DNA of 51,757 nt from Xanthomonas euvesicatoria pv. euvesicatoria (GCF_020880415.1 NZ_JAJIUJ010000026.1:1-51757), one strand, 5' to 3'; positions 29,597 to 40,525 are shown, numbered from the stretch's first letter. Translations and numbers: made by a program. The notes: generated by a model not told the origin, from the letters alone.

Positions 29597-31411
29597 ATGG
29601 AACAGCGGCGTACCGCCGACCCGGATAACGCCGTGGCACTGCTGCCGCGCGGCCGGCTGATGTTCGACCCGGTGGCCGCGGCCCTGCTGGCCGACGGCAT
29701 GGTGGTACCGCACGAACACGAGCGCGTGCAGTTCTCCGCCAGCGGCGCGCGCACCGCCAGCGATGTGCATCCGCTGGTGCTGCTGGCCAATCTGAAATTG
29801 CACGCCGCGCAACCGCCGGCCGGCGAGCTGGGCCTGGAACGGCTCACCGAATGGCTGGCCACCCGCACCGGGCTGCGCTATCTGCGCATCGACCCCACCC
29901 GTATCGATGTGGCCGCGGTCACCGGCGTGGTCTCGCATGCGTATGCGCGCCGCCACCGCATCCTGCCGCTGGCGCTGGATGCCGAGCGCGTGCTGATCGC
30001 CACCAGCGAGCCGCTGGCGCTGGAGTGGCTGGCCGACGTGCAACACCTGAGCCGGCGCCGTATCGAGCTGGCGCTGATCAACCCGCTGGATCTGCATCGC
30101 TACACCATGGAGTTCTTCGGTGTCACCCAGTCGGTACGCGGCGCGCGCAGCGATGCGCGCAGCACCGAACCCAACGCCGGCCTGCCCAGCTTCGAGCAAC
30201 TGGTGGAACTGGGCCGCGCCGGCGACGTCAATGCCGACGACCACCACATCGTGCACATTGTCGACTGGCTGCTGCAGTACGCCTACGAGCAGCGCGCCAG
30301 CGACATCCATCTGGAACCGCGGCGTGAGGTCGGACGCATGCGTTTCCGCATCGATGGCGTGCTGCACAAGGTGCTGGAAGTGCCGCCGTCGGTGATGACG
30401 GCGGTGGTCAGCCGCATCAAGGTGCTCGGGCGCATGGATCTGGCCGAACGCCGTCGCCCGCAGGATGGCCGCATCAAGACCCGCTCGCCGGGCGGGCGCG
30501 AGGTGGAAATGCGCCTGTCCACCATGCCCACCGCCTTCGGCGAGAAATGCGTGATGCGCATCTTCGACCCGGATTCGGCGTTCAAGAGCATCGAGCAGCT
30601 CGGCTTCAGTCCGGAAGAGGCCGCCGGCTGGAGCGCGCTGGTCGAGCGCCCGCACGGCATCGTGCTGGTCACCGGCCCCACCGGCTCGGGCAAGACCACC
30701 ACGCTGTATTCCACGCTCAAGCGCCTGGCCACGCCGGACGTGAACGTGTGCAGCGTGGAAGACCCGATCGAGATGATCGCGCCGGAATTCAACCAGATGC
30801 AGGTGCAGCAGAACATCGACCTGGATTTCGCCAGCGGCGTGCGCACGCTGCTGCGCCAGGACCCGGACATCATCATGATCGGCGAAATCCGCGACCTGGA
30901 AACCGCGCAGATGGCGGTGCAGGCCTCGCTCACCGGGCATCTGGTGCTGTCCACGCTGCACACCAACGATGCCGCTTCGGCCATCACCCGTCTGCTCGAC
31001 CTGGGCGTGCCGCACTACCTGGTGGCCTCCACCCTCAACGGCGTGCTGGCGCAGCGGCTGGTGCGCACGCTGTGCGTGCACTGCAAGCGCCAGCATACGC
31101 TCAGCGACGCCGACTGGGCGGCCATCCGCGAGCCCGGCGAAGCGCTGCCGGAACCGCTCAACGTGCACGCACCGGTCGGTTGCCTGGAATGCCGCCGCAC
31201 CGGTTACCTGGGCCGGGTGGGCCTGTACGAACTGCTGCCGGTCAGCCCGCGCCTGCGTACCCTCATCCGCCCCGACACGGAACTTGCCAGCTTCAGCCAG
31301 GCTGCCCGCGGCGAAGGCCTGCGCACGTTGCGCCGCACCGGCCTGGAGAAGGTCGCCGCCGGGCTGACCACCATCGAAGAAGTGCTGTCGGTGTTGCCGC
31401 CGCGGGAATAG
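29597..31411 (+). CDS. GspE/PulE/PilB-type secretion ATPase, orphan
   Basis: The 604-residue cytoplasmic hexameric ATPase is of the type that powers type II secretion or type IV pilus assembly. It has an N-terminal MshEN-like domain (about 60-190), Walker [11 protein letters not shown] near residue 360, the Asp-box VEDPIE, Walker [13 protein letters not shown] near 421, and [13 protein letters not shown] zinc-binding Cys4 (CVHC near 492 and CLEC near 528) is also present. GGGGAAAA precedes the ATG. No other secretion or pilus gene lies nearby, and the N-terminal ~60 residues differ from what I remember of the xps-cluster ATPase. It is therefore probably a paralogue that serves a separately encoded machine. 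Divergent from glyQ. Confidence 0.88.
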   Translation: MEQRRTADPDNAVALLPRGRLMFDPVAAALLADGMVVPHEHERVQFSASGARTASDVHPLVLLANLKLHAAQPPAGELGLERLTEWLATRTGLRYLRIDPTRIDVAAVTGVVSHAYARRHRILPLALDAERVLIATSEPLALEWLADVQHLSRRRIELALINPLDLHRYTMEFFGVTQSVRGARSDARSTEPNAGLPSFEQLVELGRAGDVNADDHHIVHIVDWLLQYAYEQRASDIHLEPRREVGRMRFRIDGVLHKVLEVPPSVMTAVVSRIKVLGRMDLAERRRPQDGRIKTRSPGGREVEMRLSTMPTAFGEKCVMRIFDPDSAFKSIEQLGFSPEEAAGWSALVERPHGIVLVTGPTGSGKTTTLYSTLKRLATPDVNVCSVEDPIEMIAPEFNQMQVQQNIDLDFASGVRTLLRQDPDIIMIGEIRDLETAQMAVQASLTGHLVLSTLHTNDAASAITRLLDLGVPHYLVASTLNGVLAQRLVRTLCVHCKRQHTLSDADWAAIREPGEALPEPLNVHAPVGCLECRRTGYLGRVGLYELLPVSPRLRTLIRPDTELASFSQAARGEGLRTLRRTGLEKVAAGLTTIEEVLSVLPPRE

Positions 31412-31805
31412 ACGCCTCCTTCGTCCTGACGACCACGCCGCTTGCGCGCGCATGATCCGTAGGGACCTTCGACGCGGCGAGGGGTCGAGGGCAGTGGGAT
31501 TCGGTTGAAAACTTCTGTGCTGGCGGCAGGACCGATCCCTGCCGGGTGCTCGTGTTCGCTCAGGTGCACGGTTGCGTGGCATGCATGCAGCAACGCCTCC
31601 GGAGTGCACGCCGGTCTCGCACACGTCGCGGTCGATCGGCATGACGGCGATCGACGCGTTCGCCCGCGCCTGCGAGCCGCACGCGCGTGATTCCCGCCCC
31701 AGTGGCACTCGGCGCTCGTGCCTTGAGGGCGGAGATATCGTCCGGCGCGCAGCTAAACCGGCTTGAGAGCCGCAGATTCGCCAGGTCTTGCGCGTTGATG
31801 GGTCC
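31412..31805. other. Convergent intergenic region of 394 bases
   Basis: This lies between the orphan ATPase stop and the end of the xopAD frame (counting the tail after its last premature stop). I see no recognisable gene and no clear hairpin terminator. Confidence 0.5.
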
Positions 31806-31910
31806 TCATACGCGGCCTCCGAGGCGCTCGATGTGGGCGGGCTTGCTCACCCTGGCCGTCATCTCGTGCATCGCCTGTCGGTGCCCTGCGATTTCCTGCG
31901 TCAGTTTTGC

Positions 31911-33614
31911 CTACCTGACCGGATCGGGCCGGGGTTTTTGCCGCTCCTTGTCGAGGCGTGTCTGCGCCAACTGCATCCGCTTGTAGGACAGATGCGTTTG
32001 CGCCTTGGCGTTGAAGCTCTCGGCCGTGTGGAACTGCACTTCGAACGCGTAGCCCTCGGCATCGGTGAAGCTGGCATTGATGCCCCGGTAGGTGCCATCT
32101 CCCGAGGTAAAGTAATTCTGCAGCTTCACGCACGTCATCCCTTGCCGACGCAGTGCGTCCTGGGCCGCCTGCACCTTCGCCACGAAACCTTCGGACGGCA
32201 ACTCAAGCGCATAGCGCAGCGCATCGCCCACGCGTTGCGTGGCCTGTTCTGTTGTCATGCCGGCGCGCTGATGGCGCCGGATCTTGTCCTTGATCGAGGC
32301 GACCGATTTCTGGAACGGGTCGTGTTGCACTTGCTCGATCCGGCCCTGGCTGGCGTTGTAGCGCACGTTGCCCCAGAGCCGCGCGCCCAAGCCGTCGGCC
32401 AGCGTGTCGAGCACCGGCGTCAGCGACGCCTGCTTGCGTGTGGCGGCATGGAACACGCTGTGTGCCGGCGATGCGCCTGTATTGACGGCGTTCTGTTCGG
32501 AGGCAAGCGCCGGCGGCGTGCTTGCCAACGCCGGCACGGTCTCTTCCTGCCAGTCGTCGATCTCCTCGCACCCCGGCGGCGAGGCCACACGCTTGAAGGC
32601 CTCCAGCGCAGGCGCCTGTAGCTTGCGCTGCTCGGACCGCGATGCGCCGCCAAGCGCCAGCGCATGGGCGTGCTTGTACAGATCGTGGAAGCGCTCCTTC
32701 AGCGCGAAGGTCTCCGGCGTGTGGAACTGGATCTCCCACAGCGCACCCTCAGGGCTGCGCAGCGTGACATTGATGGCCTTGAAGACTGGCGGGTATTCAG
32801 TAAATTGATTGGTCAGCTTGACCCGTGCATGGCCCTGATCGTCCAGTGCGGCCAGCACGGCGCGCAGGCCGGCGGTAAAGCCCTGCGGTTCCAGCACCAC
32901 GCTGTAGCGCAGCGCGTCGTTGACGCTGGCTGCCGCCTCGTCCAACGACTGCTTCTTCAGCGCCACCCGCTGCTTGAGCTTGTCCTGCAACGAGCCGTAT
33001 GACTTCAGTTGATGCTGCGTGCCGGCCAGTTGCCCACCATGGCGCGCGGCGATGTTCTGCAGCATGTCGGTGACCTGCGGCTCCATCTGGCGAGCGCGCC
33101 TGAGCAAGGCCTGTGCCTCTACCGCAATGTCCTGCGGCTGCACGGCGCGCAGCCGCTCGGCCGGCGGCTGCGGCCGGTCGATCCAGCCGGCCTGCTGGAG
33201 CGCTTCAAGCGAGTACTCCATGACGCCAGCGGCCATCGACGGCATGCGCTGCAGCAGCAGCCTGGTCTGCTCGGGATCGAAGCGCCCGTCCTGCATGGCC
33301 CGGGCGGTCGCCCTGCTGTAGGGCACGCTGCGAACTCGCTCGGCGAAGTTCCGCTCGGAACGTTCGCAGGCCTCCACGATCTTGGCGAACAGTGCCGTGC
33401 CAGTGTCGGACTTCAGCGCATCGGTGCCGACCTTGCTCGCGATGGTGAACAGGTTGCGCATGGTCAGTTCCGGCTCGCCGGGGACGAGCCCGGGTTGCCC
33501 GTCCGGGAACTGCGCATGCGACAGCCGGCACACCGGGTAGTTGTCCAGGATGGCGTGGATGCGCGCCTCCACGCCAGAGGCGGACTCGTAGGCCTTGGCC
33601 AAACCGGGAAACGC
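31911..33614 (-). pseudogene. xopAD: xopAD C-terminal fragment with two RelA/SpoT-synthetase-like domains
   Basis: After the TAG the frame reads AFPGLAKAYESASG and continues for 567 codons to a TAG at 31911. An initial helical part is followed by two similar domains, at nt 32999-32667 and 32306-31977. Each has S-[LI]-x-D-K-[LI] (SLQDKLKQR; SIKDKIRRH), then DALRY (NDALRYSVVL; GDALRYALEL). A VKLxNxF strand, Y/F-[KR]-[AG]-I-N, and WEIQFHTPETFALKE or FEVQFHTAESFNAKA complete the domain. This order matches the RelA/SpoT nucleotidyltransferase fold (D-x-x-x-x-R-I, then YxxIH, then EIQIRT). The Asp-to-Glu distance is 61 residues in both copies, close to the spacing in Rel enzymes. The assignment is by eye. 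Confidence 0.7.
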
Positions 33615-36600
33615 CTACGCCAGGGCCTCGGGCAACGCCGGCGCGGCGCTGTCGGCGGCCGGGTCCGTCTCAAGCGCAAGCAGCTGCGCGTGCAGCAACT
33701 CGGCAGCTTCACGCGCCTCCGGCAGGTGGGCGCGTTCGATCGCCTCGCGTGCCTGCACGCGCAGCGTGGCCAACACCACCGGATCGCGGACCGGCTCTTC
33801 GAGCAGCTCGCGCAAACCGTTGCGCAACCCGCGCTCGATGCCATCATAGGTGCCGAACATCATGTCGCGCGCCATTGCTTCGCGCAGTTCGTCCGGTTGT
33901 GCCAGGAAGCGCGCCTCCAGCGTGGCGGCCGCCGAGGTGATGCGCTGACCGCGCTTGAGGGCCATGATCTCGGCCAACCGCCCGGGCTGGTAGTGGCCGC
34001 TGACCGGGTCGATGGCCGGCGTGGCCGTCTTCGGCGGCTTGAAGGACTGTTGCCGGCCGCGCCGGGCCTGGCGATCCACCATCACCCGCGAAATCAGCGC
34101 GGCCAGCTTGGGATAGCCTGCGTAGACGAAGGCGTCGTCGCCGTCGGTATCCATATTGCGTTTGCGCAACTCCTCGATCGGCAGTGCGCCCAGGCGCCCA
34201 GGCTCCACGATGTCCTTGAGCCGCAGGCTACCGGTGCTGAGGATGTCGCGCGGCAAGGCACCGCGGTCACGGCCGTTTGTCCAGCACGACAGCGTCTTCA
34301 GATCTTCCTTGGAGCAGGCCAGGTCGGTGTCGCTGAACTCAGCCGGCCACTGCTGCTCGGGCACCACCACCAGCATGCCCTTGCTGTGCAGCATCTGCGG
34401 ATCGACGCCGGAACGATCATCGAAACCGGTGTAGCTGTACTGGATGCCGAAGCACTGGGAGAGGAACGCGGCGGTGGCGTCGCCCGTGGCCACGGTGGCG
34501 ATGCGCTGCTCCGGCACCGGCAGCAGATTCTCCTTGTCGTAGGGCGGCTTGCCGAGCAGCAACGGGCCGCCCGTGACGTCGAAGGCCTGGCTGCGCTGCT
34601 GCGGCAGATGCACCTTGTCGTCGGCCGACGGCACCGCCCGCACCCGCTGACCCTGGTAGCCACCGCCGATGAGCGGCCTGTACACCCACAGCGGATCATC
34701 GCCTGTCGGCTCCAGTGTCTGCAGCCGGTCCTGCATCGCCGCGTGCGCCTCTTCCAGCGCCGCCGCATCGCGCGGGTAATGCTGCAGCGCCTGTGCCGGC
34801 ATCATCGAAGGACCCTTGTCCTTGGCCACCAGCTCGCGCTGCTCCTCCGTGGCCTGGTTTGCCTGCACGGCGTGCCAGGCGTCGTAATGCTTGCGGAAGG
34901 CCGGAATGGCCAAGGCCACCTCCAGTTTCAGGAAGCCGCAACCATCGTTGGGGCACAACGCCAGGGCAGTGCCATCCACGGCCAACGGCTTGAACGGATG
35001 CGCAGGGCCCTCGACGTCATCGAATACGCCCAGGCGCAGCGTGCCTTCCACGACGTGGTCACTGGGCACCATCTCCAGCAGCGAGCGCTGCATGCGCGAC
35101 CAGTCCTCGCGTTGCGGAGCGAGCTTGGCCGCCAGATGCATCAGGCTGCTGCCCGGGGCGGTGTCGGCATAGCGAAACGCCGGCAACAGCGACGCCGACT
35201 CCTTGCGTTGGGACAGCACCAGGCTGTGGCTACCGGATTTGCCGCGCGCCGCGCGGCTTCCGCCGAACATGTCGAAGCGCCAGGGCTCGCCGTTGTAGTT
35301 GAAGGTCCGCGCCAGCATGAAGGTCGATAGCTCGCCAGGCAGTTGCACTTCCACCAGCGGCAGCCCGGTCAGGCGCGCAAACAGCGAATACGGCTTGTCC
35401 GATTCGGACCGGTTGGTCGACAGCTCCTTGCCCACCAGATCGACCACCACATGGGTCGTGCTGCCGCGGCCGGGCGCCGGCGCCACCGGCCGGCCGGGAA
35501 CCGAGGCCATGCTCAAGCGCCCGCTGTCCAGGTCAAAGCGGGTCGGTGGATGGGCCCGGGTAATCGCCTGCGCTTCCTTGGCCATGCGCAGGTCCAGGAC
35601 GTCGAACACTTGCTCACCGGCCTCGATCTGCGCGATCAGGTTCCAGCTCATCTCGCCCAGGTCCGCCTCGATCGCCTCGCGCGTGCGCGCCAGCGTCAGG
35701 TCCACCCACTTCACCAACTCGTCGCGGCGCTGGCGCAATTGCTTGCGCGGGCCGTCAAGATGGCGCGCTTTCCATTGCCGGCTCACCACCGCGTAGGCCT
35801 TGAGCACCTGGTAGAAGGTCAGCGCCGGGCAGCGCGTTGCATGCTGTTCGATGCCGGCCGACGCGCGTGCGCCGTCGCCGCGCAGGTACAGGTCGATCTT
35901 GCGCGCGACGATGGGCTGCAACGTATTGAACACGTGCAATGCCTGGCCCCGATGGCGGGGCCTGAGCTCCGGACTGCGGATCAGCGGCAACAGTCCCATG
36001 CAGAGGCTGCCGATCCCCTCTAGGCTGGTCTGGCGTAATCCATCGTCCCCGATCAGTCCTGCAAGCCGCTCCAGCGCTGGCTGTCCCAGCGGACGCATCC
36101 AGCGCTGAAGCCGCGCCGATGCAAGGGCCTTGAAGAGCACACCGATGTCGGTGGCCGAAGCGGACGCAAACTGCTGACGGTGCAGGTCCAGGTGCCCAGC
36201 CATCGCCTGCAGCTTGGCGACAGGCAGGGTCCGGAACTGTTCGTCGTCCTCTTCGTCCAGAAGCGACAGCCGGGACATCGCGTTGGCCAACACCGCGATC
36301 CCCCGCATCTGGAACTGCCGCCAGGGCAGCTCGGCCGAGCCTGCACGCTCGGCGAGCAGCACGAATGCCGACTGGCACACCGGCCGGGCGAGGCATTTGC
36401 TCAGCGCGTTGAGCGCCACGGCCACGCCTTGCGGTTCCAGGGCCTTGCGCAAATCGGGATCGTCGGCCAGCGTCGCCGCCAGGACGTCGATGGCGGTCTC
36501 GCAGGCTGGCGTGCCGGGCCATTTGCTCAGGGCATTGAGCGCTTGGCTCACGTTGATAGGGTCGAAGGCACGACGCAAGCCGGCATCGTTGGTCAGCCGC

Positions 36601-38654
36601 TCGGCCAGCGCGCTGGCGGCGGCCACGCAGACCGGCACGTTGGGCAATTTGCTCAGGGCGTTGAGTGCGTTGCCAACGCCTTGCGGATCCAGATCCCTGC
36701 GCAACCCGGGCTCGTCGGCCAGCCGTGCGGCCAGCGCCTCGACGGCAGCCGCACAGACCCGCATCTGGGGCCATTTGCTCAGCGCGTTGAGCGCATTGGA
36801 CACCCCTAGCGGGTTGAGCGCATCGCGCAACGCGGGATCGTCGGCCAATCGCTCGGCCAGCGCGCCGACCACCTCGCCACAGACCGGCACGTCCGGCCAT
36901 TTGCTCAGCGCGTTGAGCACCTGGGGCAGGTTGGAAGCGTCCAGCGCCTTGCGCAGGTCGGGATCCTCGGTCAGCCGCTCGGCCAGCGCACTGGCAGCGG
37001 CCGCGCAGACCGGCATGTCCGGCCATTTGCTCAGCGCGTTGAGCGCGGTGGCCACGCCATGCGCACTCAGGGCATTGCGTAACTCGGGTTCGTCGGCCAG
37101 CCGCTCGGCCAGCGCACGGGCGGCGGCCGCACAGACCGGCACGTTGGGCCACTTGCTCAGGGCGTTGAGCACGGTGGCCACGCCATGGGCGGTCAGGGTT
37201 TGGCGTAACTCGGGTTCGTCGGCCAAGCGCTCAGCCAGCGTGCCGGCGGCGGCCGCACAGGCCGCGTTGTCGGGCCATTTGCTCAGGGCGTTGAGCACGG
37301 TGGCCACCTGCTGCACGTCGAAGGCCACGCGCAACCTGGGATCGTCGGCCACCCGTGCGGCCAGCGCGCTGGCGGCGCCCGCACAGGCCGGCGTGTCGGG
37401 CCATTTGCTCAGGGCGTTAAGCGCGTTGGTCATTTCTCGCGGCTTGAGCACGTCGCGCAAAGCGGGCTCGCGTAGCTGCCGCTCGGCCAGCATGTTGGCG
37501 GCGGCTGCACAGGCCTGGTTGTCGGGCCATTTGCACAGGGCGTTGAGCACGGTGGCCACGCCATGCGCACTCAGGGCATTACGTAACCTGGGATCGGCAG
37601 CCACCCGTGCGGCCAGTGCGCTGGCAGCGGCCGCACAGACCGGCGTGCCGGGCCATTTACTCAGGGCATTGAGCGCATTGGCCACGTCCAATGGATTGAG
37701 ATCCTTGCGTAACCCGGGATCGGCGGCCAGCCGCTCGGCCAGCGCACCGGCGGCGGCACAGACCGGGGTGTCAGGCCATTTGCTCAAGGCATTCAACGCG
37801 TTGGCCACGTCCAGTGCATTGAAGGCCTTGCGTAACTGGCGATCGCCGACCAGGCGCCCTGCCAACATGCGGGCAGCTTCCGCACAGACCTCGGTGCCCG
37901 GCCATTTACTCAAGGCGTTCAAGACGTTGGTCACGTCGACCGGGCCAAGTTCCTTGCGCAGGTCGGGCTCGTCGACCAGCCGCTCGGCCAGCGCGTTGAC
38001 GGCCTCAGCACAAACCGCCGTGTCCGGCCATTTGCTCAACGCGTTGAGCGCGATGACCACACCTTGCCGGTCCAGGTCCTTGGGCAACTGGGGCTCGTCG
38101 GCCAGCCGCCCGGCCAGCGCGCTGGCAGCAACCGCACAGACCTGCTTGTCAGGCCATTTGCTCAAGGCCTTGAGCGTGGTGACAACCATGTGTGCGTCGA
38201 GCGCCTTGCGCAACTGGGGCTCGTCGACCACCCGCTCGGCGAGCGCGCTGGCGGCCTCTCCGCAGATCGGCGTGTCGGGCCATTTGCTCAGCGCATGGAG
38301 CGCGATGACCACTTCCTGCGGCTTGAGGGCCTTGCGCAACCTCCTCTCGTGGGCCAGCCGCGCGGCCAGCGCACTGGCGGCCTGCCCGCAGATCGGTGTA
38401 TCGGGCCATTTGCTCAGCGCGTCCAGCGCTTGGGTCACGTTGGTCGGGTCCAGGGCCTTGCACAGCTCGGGATCGTGGGCCAGCCGCCCGGCCAGCGCGC
38501 TGGCGGCCTGCGCACAGCTCGGTATATCCGGCCATTTGCCCAGCGCGTTGAGCGCGTTGGCCACACCTTGCGCGTCCAGACCCTCGCGCAATTGGAGATC
38601 GTCGACCACGCGTTCGGCCAGCGCACTGGCGGCGGCACAGACCGGGGTGTCGGG
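33615..38654 (-). pseudogene. xopAD: xopAD central fragment (SKWP repeat solenoid and middle domain)
   Basis: This part continues in frame after the TGA. The nearest start codon is the GTG/ATG region at 38609, which would give 1664 residues. The first ~760 residues are about 18 further 42-residue repeats, the last ones degenerate (SKLPNVPVC, SKCLARPVC). Beyond them lie a helical region (LFKALASARLQRWMRPLG) and a long non-repeat domain. Its notable stretches are TFMLARTFNYNGEPWRFDMFGG, LWVYRPLIGGGYQGQRVR, GIQYSYTGFDDRSG, SKGMLVVVPEQQWP and NMDTDGDDAFVYAGYPKLAALI. I cannot assign an enzymatic function to it; the acidic DTDGDD cluster might bind metal. It ends PALPEALA then TAG. Without the N-terminal secretion signal this piece would not be delivered. 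Confidence 0.75.
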
Positions 38655-39320
38655 TCATTTGCTCAGCGCGTTGAGCACGTTGGACACGCCCTGCGGGTCC
38701 AGGTCCTTGCGCAGCTCGGGGTCGTCGGCGACCCGCTCGGCCAGCGCACTGACGGCCACCGCACAGACCTGGCTGTCGGGCCATTTACTCAGGGCGTTGA
38801 GCGCATTGGACAGGCCTCGCGCATTCAGGGCCCGGCATAGCTTGGGGTCGTCGGCCAACCGCTCGGCCAGTGCGCTGGCGGCGGCCGCACACACCGGTAT
38901 ATCGGCCCATTTGCTCAGCGCGTTAAGCGCCTGACTCACGTTGATCGGGTCCAGGGCCTTGCGCAAGCCGGGATCGTCCACCAACCGTTCGGCCAGCGCA
39001 CTGGCGGCAGCTGCACAGACCGGGGTGTCGGCCCATTTGCTCAGGGCGTTGAGCGCGTTTCCCAGTTCTTGCGGTTTCAGTTCCTTGCGCAATCTGGACT
39101 CGTCGGCCAACCGCTCGGCGAGCGCGCTGACGGCATTCCCGCAGTCCGGCGTGTCGGGCCATTTGCACAGGGCGTTGAGCGCGGTCGCCACGCTCTGGGC
39201 ATCCATGGCGCAACGCAGGCGATAGTCGCTGGCGACAAGCGCGGCAAACCGGTGTGCCGTCGCCTGGCACTCTGGGTTATCGGACCACTTGCTGAGGGCA
39301 TTGAGTGCCAGGCTGATGTT
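36340..39320 (-). repeat. SKWP repeat array, about 24 units of 126 bases
   Basis: Each unit encodes 42 residues of the form LNALSKWPDTPVCAAAASAL followed by AERLADDPxLRKALxPxxVxxA. I count about six units before the nonsense codon and eighteen after it, the last two weakly conserved. The pattern is a HEAT/ARM-like helical solenoid, probably for binding host protein. Units are diverged in DNA, so recent unit duplication is not obvious. Confidence 0.9.
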
Positions 39321-40457
39321 CTGCGCATTCAGAGTCTGCCGGGCGTGGTCGTCACGTCGCAGATGACGGGCCAGACGCGCCACCGCGCGCTCACACCGGC
39401 CGCTGTCGAGATTCTTCGAGAAGGCATTCAGAAGCAGAACCGACGGGTAGCCTCCCAGCCCCACCAGATCGTCAACCTGCGTGAGCTCTCCGGCGATCCA
39501 CGCGATTGCCTCCATGCATGCGGGCTGATTCGGGTGCTTGCTCAGCTTGTTGCCCAGATGCGCCAGCTGCGCCAGCGATGCCCCTTCGAACCATCCGGTC
39601 CCAAACAGGTATTGCGCCGCGAGCTCGGTGCAACGATCCAGATCGCCGGGCGTCACGCCTGCCCTGGCGCGCCGTGCAGTGGCAATCAACTGAAGATATT
39701 TGTCCAGCCGCTGCGCGTTGACTTGCGCGTTGACACTCTCTTCCAGGAAGGGCAACGCCATCCCGCCACGCATGCGATGCGCCAGCTCGTTGTCATATGC
39801 CATCGACACGCACCGGCCCGCGTTGTGGTTCCTCCCGATTCCGTGGGGCTCGCTCAACTGTCGCTGCTGTTGCTGTCGCTGCGCCTGTAGCCGTTTTTTT
39901 GCCGCCCAGTCCAGCTGATGTTCGGCCCTACGCAGATCCTCGGTCGTCAGCCCCATGCCATGGAATGGCCGCTTTGGCTGCCGGGATGGCGCCTGCTCTT
40001 CACGTGGTCGCTTTCTGGCGGACCATTCGAACGGTGGTTCGCGCGGCCGAAATGCCCTTGCCTCCACACCATAATGCTGCGACGAGCGTTGTGGCCGATG
40101 CTGCGCTGACGACGTGCCGACGTCGTCAGTCGCCCTATCCGGGTAGCCCTCGGTTTTGATGCGCGCGTTTTTGACGGCAGCCGGCTGCCACGGCCGAAAG
40201 CGCCTGTCCCATGCGCCTTCGCTGGCATCGATTTCCTCTTTCTTTAAGGCGTTTGCCGTAAAGGGCTGCCTGTCGCGCGTCGAGGCCCTTGGGTCATCCG
40301 ACTCCATCCTCTGCCGTTTTCTAGGCGGCCGTCCAAGCGGTTGCTGCGCGCCGCTGCTGCTGGCTGCTGACTGATCCTCCGTTAGCCCGGACTTTTCGGC
40401 ATGAGCGTAGGGCGAGTTTGTGCGGAACGCAGTTGGATTGGTGGCATGGGTTTTCAT
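38655..40457 (-). pseudogene. xopAD: xopAD N-terminal fragment (translocation region and first SKWP repeats)
   Basis: This 600-codon piece starts MKTHATNPTAFRTNSPYAHA. Its first ~150 residues are polar, Ser/Gln/Arg-rich and low in hydrophobics, as in type III secretion signals. They contain basic stretches (RPPRKRQRM, ARKRPREEQAPSRQPKR) that could act as nuclear targeting signals in a plant cell. From about residue 375 the 42-residue SKWP repeats begin (LNALSKWSDNPEC, CKWPDTPDC, SKWADTPVC, SKWADIPVC, SKWPDSQVC). It ends with NVLNALSK and TGA in place of Trp. If translated it would still carry the secretion signal and five repeats. A longer upstream frame exists but is Arg/Cys-rich, so I start at 40457. 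Confidence 0.8.
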
Positions 40458-40464
40458 GCCCGGA

Positions 40465-40525
40465 AATTTAGTCAATCTGCCCGCGAGCGACTTCTTCAAT
40501 ACGAAGCGCCGACGACGTGTGCGAC
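40465..40525 (-). promoter_or_regulatory. Imperfect PIP box plus -10 element upstream of xopAD
   Basis: On the minus strand GTCGC, 15 bases, TTCGT (40525-40501) differs from the HrpX consensus TTCGB-N15-TTCGB at one base. Exactly 30 bases further lies TAAATT (40470-40465), matching the YANNNT -10 box expected 30-32 bases downstream. The ATG at 40457 is only 7 bases beyond the -10, so transcription would begin near the start codon. The message would be leaderless or translation would begin further in. Confidence 0.5.

Larger units (their letters stand above)
31806..40457 (-). pseudogene. xopAD: Type III effector XopAD (SKWP family), interrupted by in-frame stop codons
   Basis: One continuous reading frame of 2884 codons runs from the ATG at 40457 to the TGA at 31806-31808, broken by TGA at 38655-38657, TAG at 33615-33617 and TAG at 31911-31913. 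No frameshift is needed to link the parts. The first stop falls exactly on the Trp of an SKWP repeat: sister repeats read AGC AAA TGG, here TGA. XopAD proteins are injected into plant cells by the Hrp type III system; Ralstonia homologues are the RipS/SKWP effectors. The summed length is near the roughly 2,880 residues I recall for intact homologues. An imperfect PIP box with a matching -10 lies upstream. As written, only a 600-residue N-terminal piece would be made and secreted. Confidence 0.85.

Noticed and set aside
31505..31986. Small plus-strand frames downstream of the orphan ATPase, one with a hydrophobic Cys-rich segment
   Set aside because: They lie antisense to the xopAD tail or in noise; the hydrophobic segment has no start signal or family.
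38655..38657. UGA in xopAD as a selenocysteine or recoding site
   Set aside because: The position is Trp in sister repeats, not Cys; no convincing recoding hairpin was seen, and other stops follow in the same frame.
36214..38934. Open frame of 906 codons on the plus strand with a periodic Ser/Ala-rich translation
   Set aside because: The periodicity is that of the SKWP repeats read backwards; the minus-strand frame matches the XopAD family.
36340..39320. Regular repeat array as CRISPR or TAL-effector repeats
   Set aside because: Units are 126 bases, contiguous and coding, without spacers; encoded units are 42-residue SKWP repeats, not 34-residue TAL repeats.
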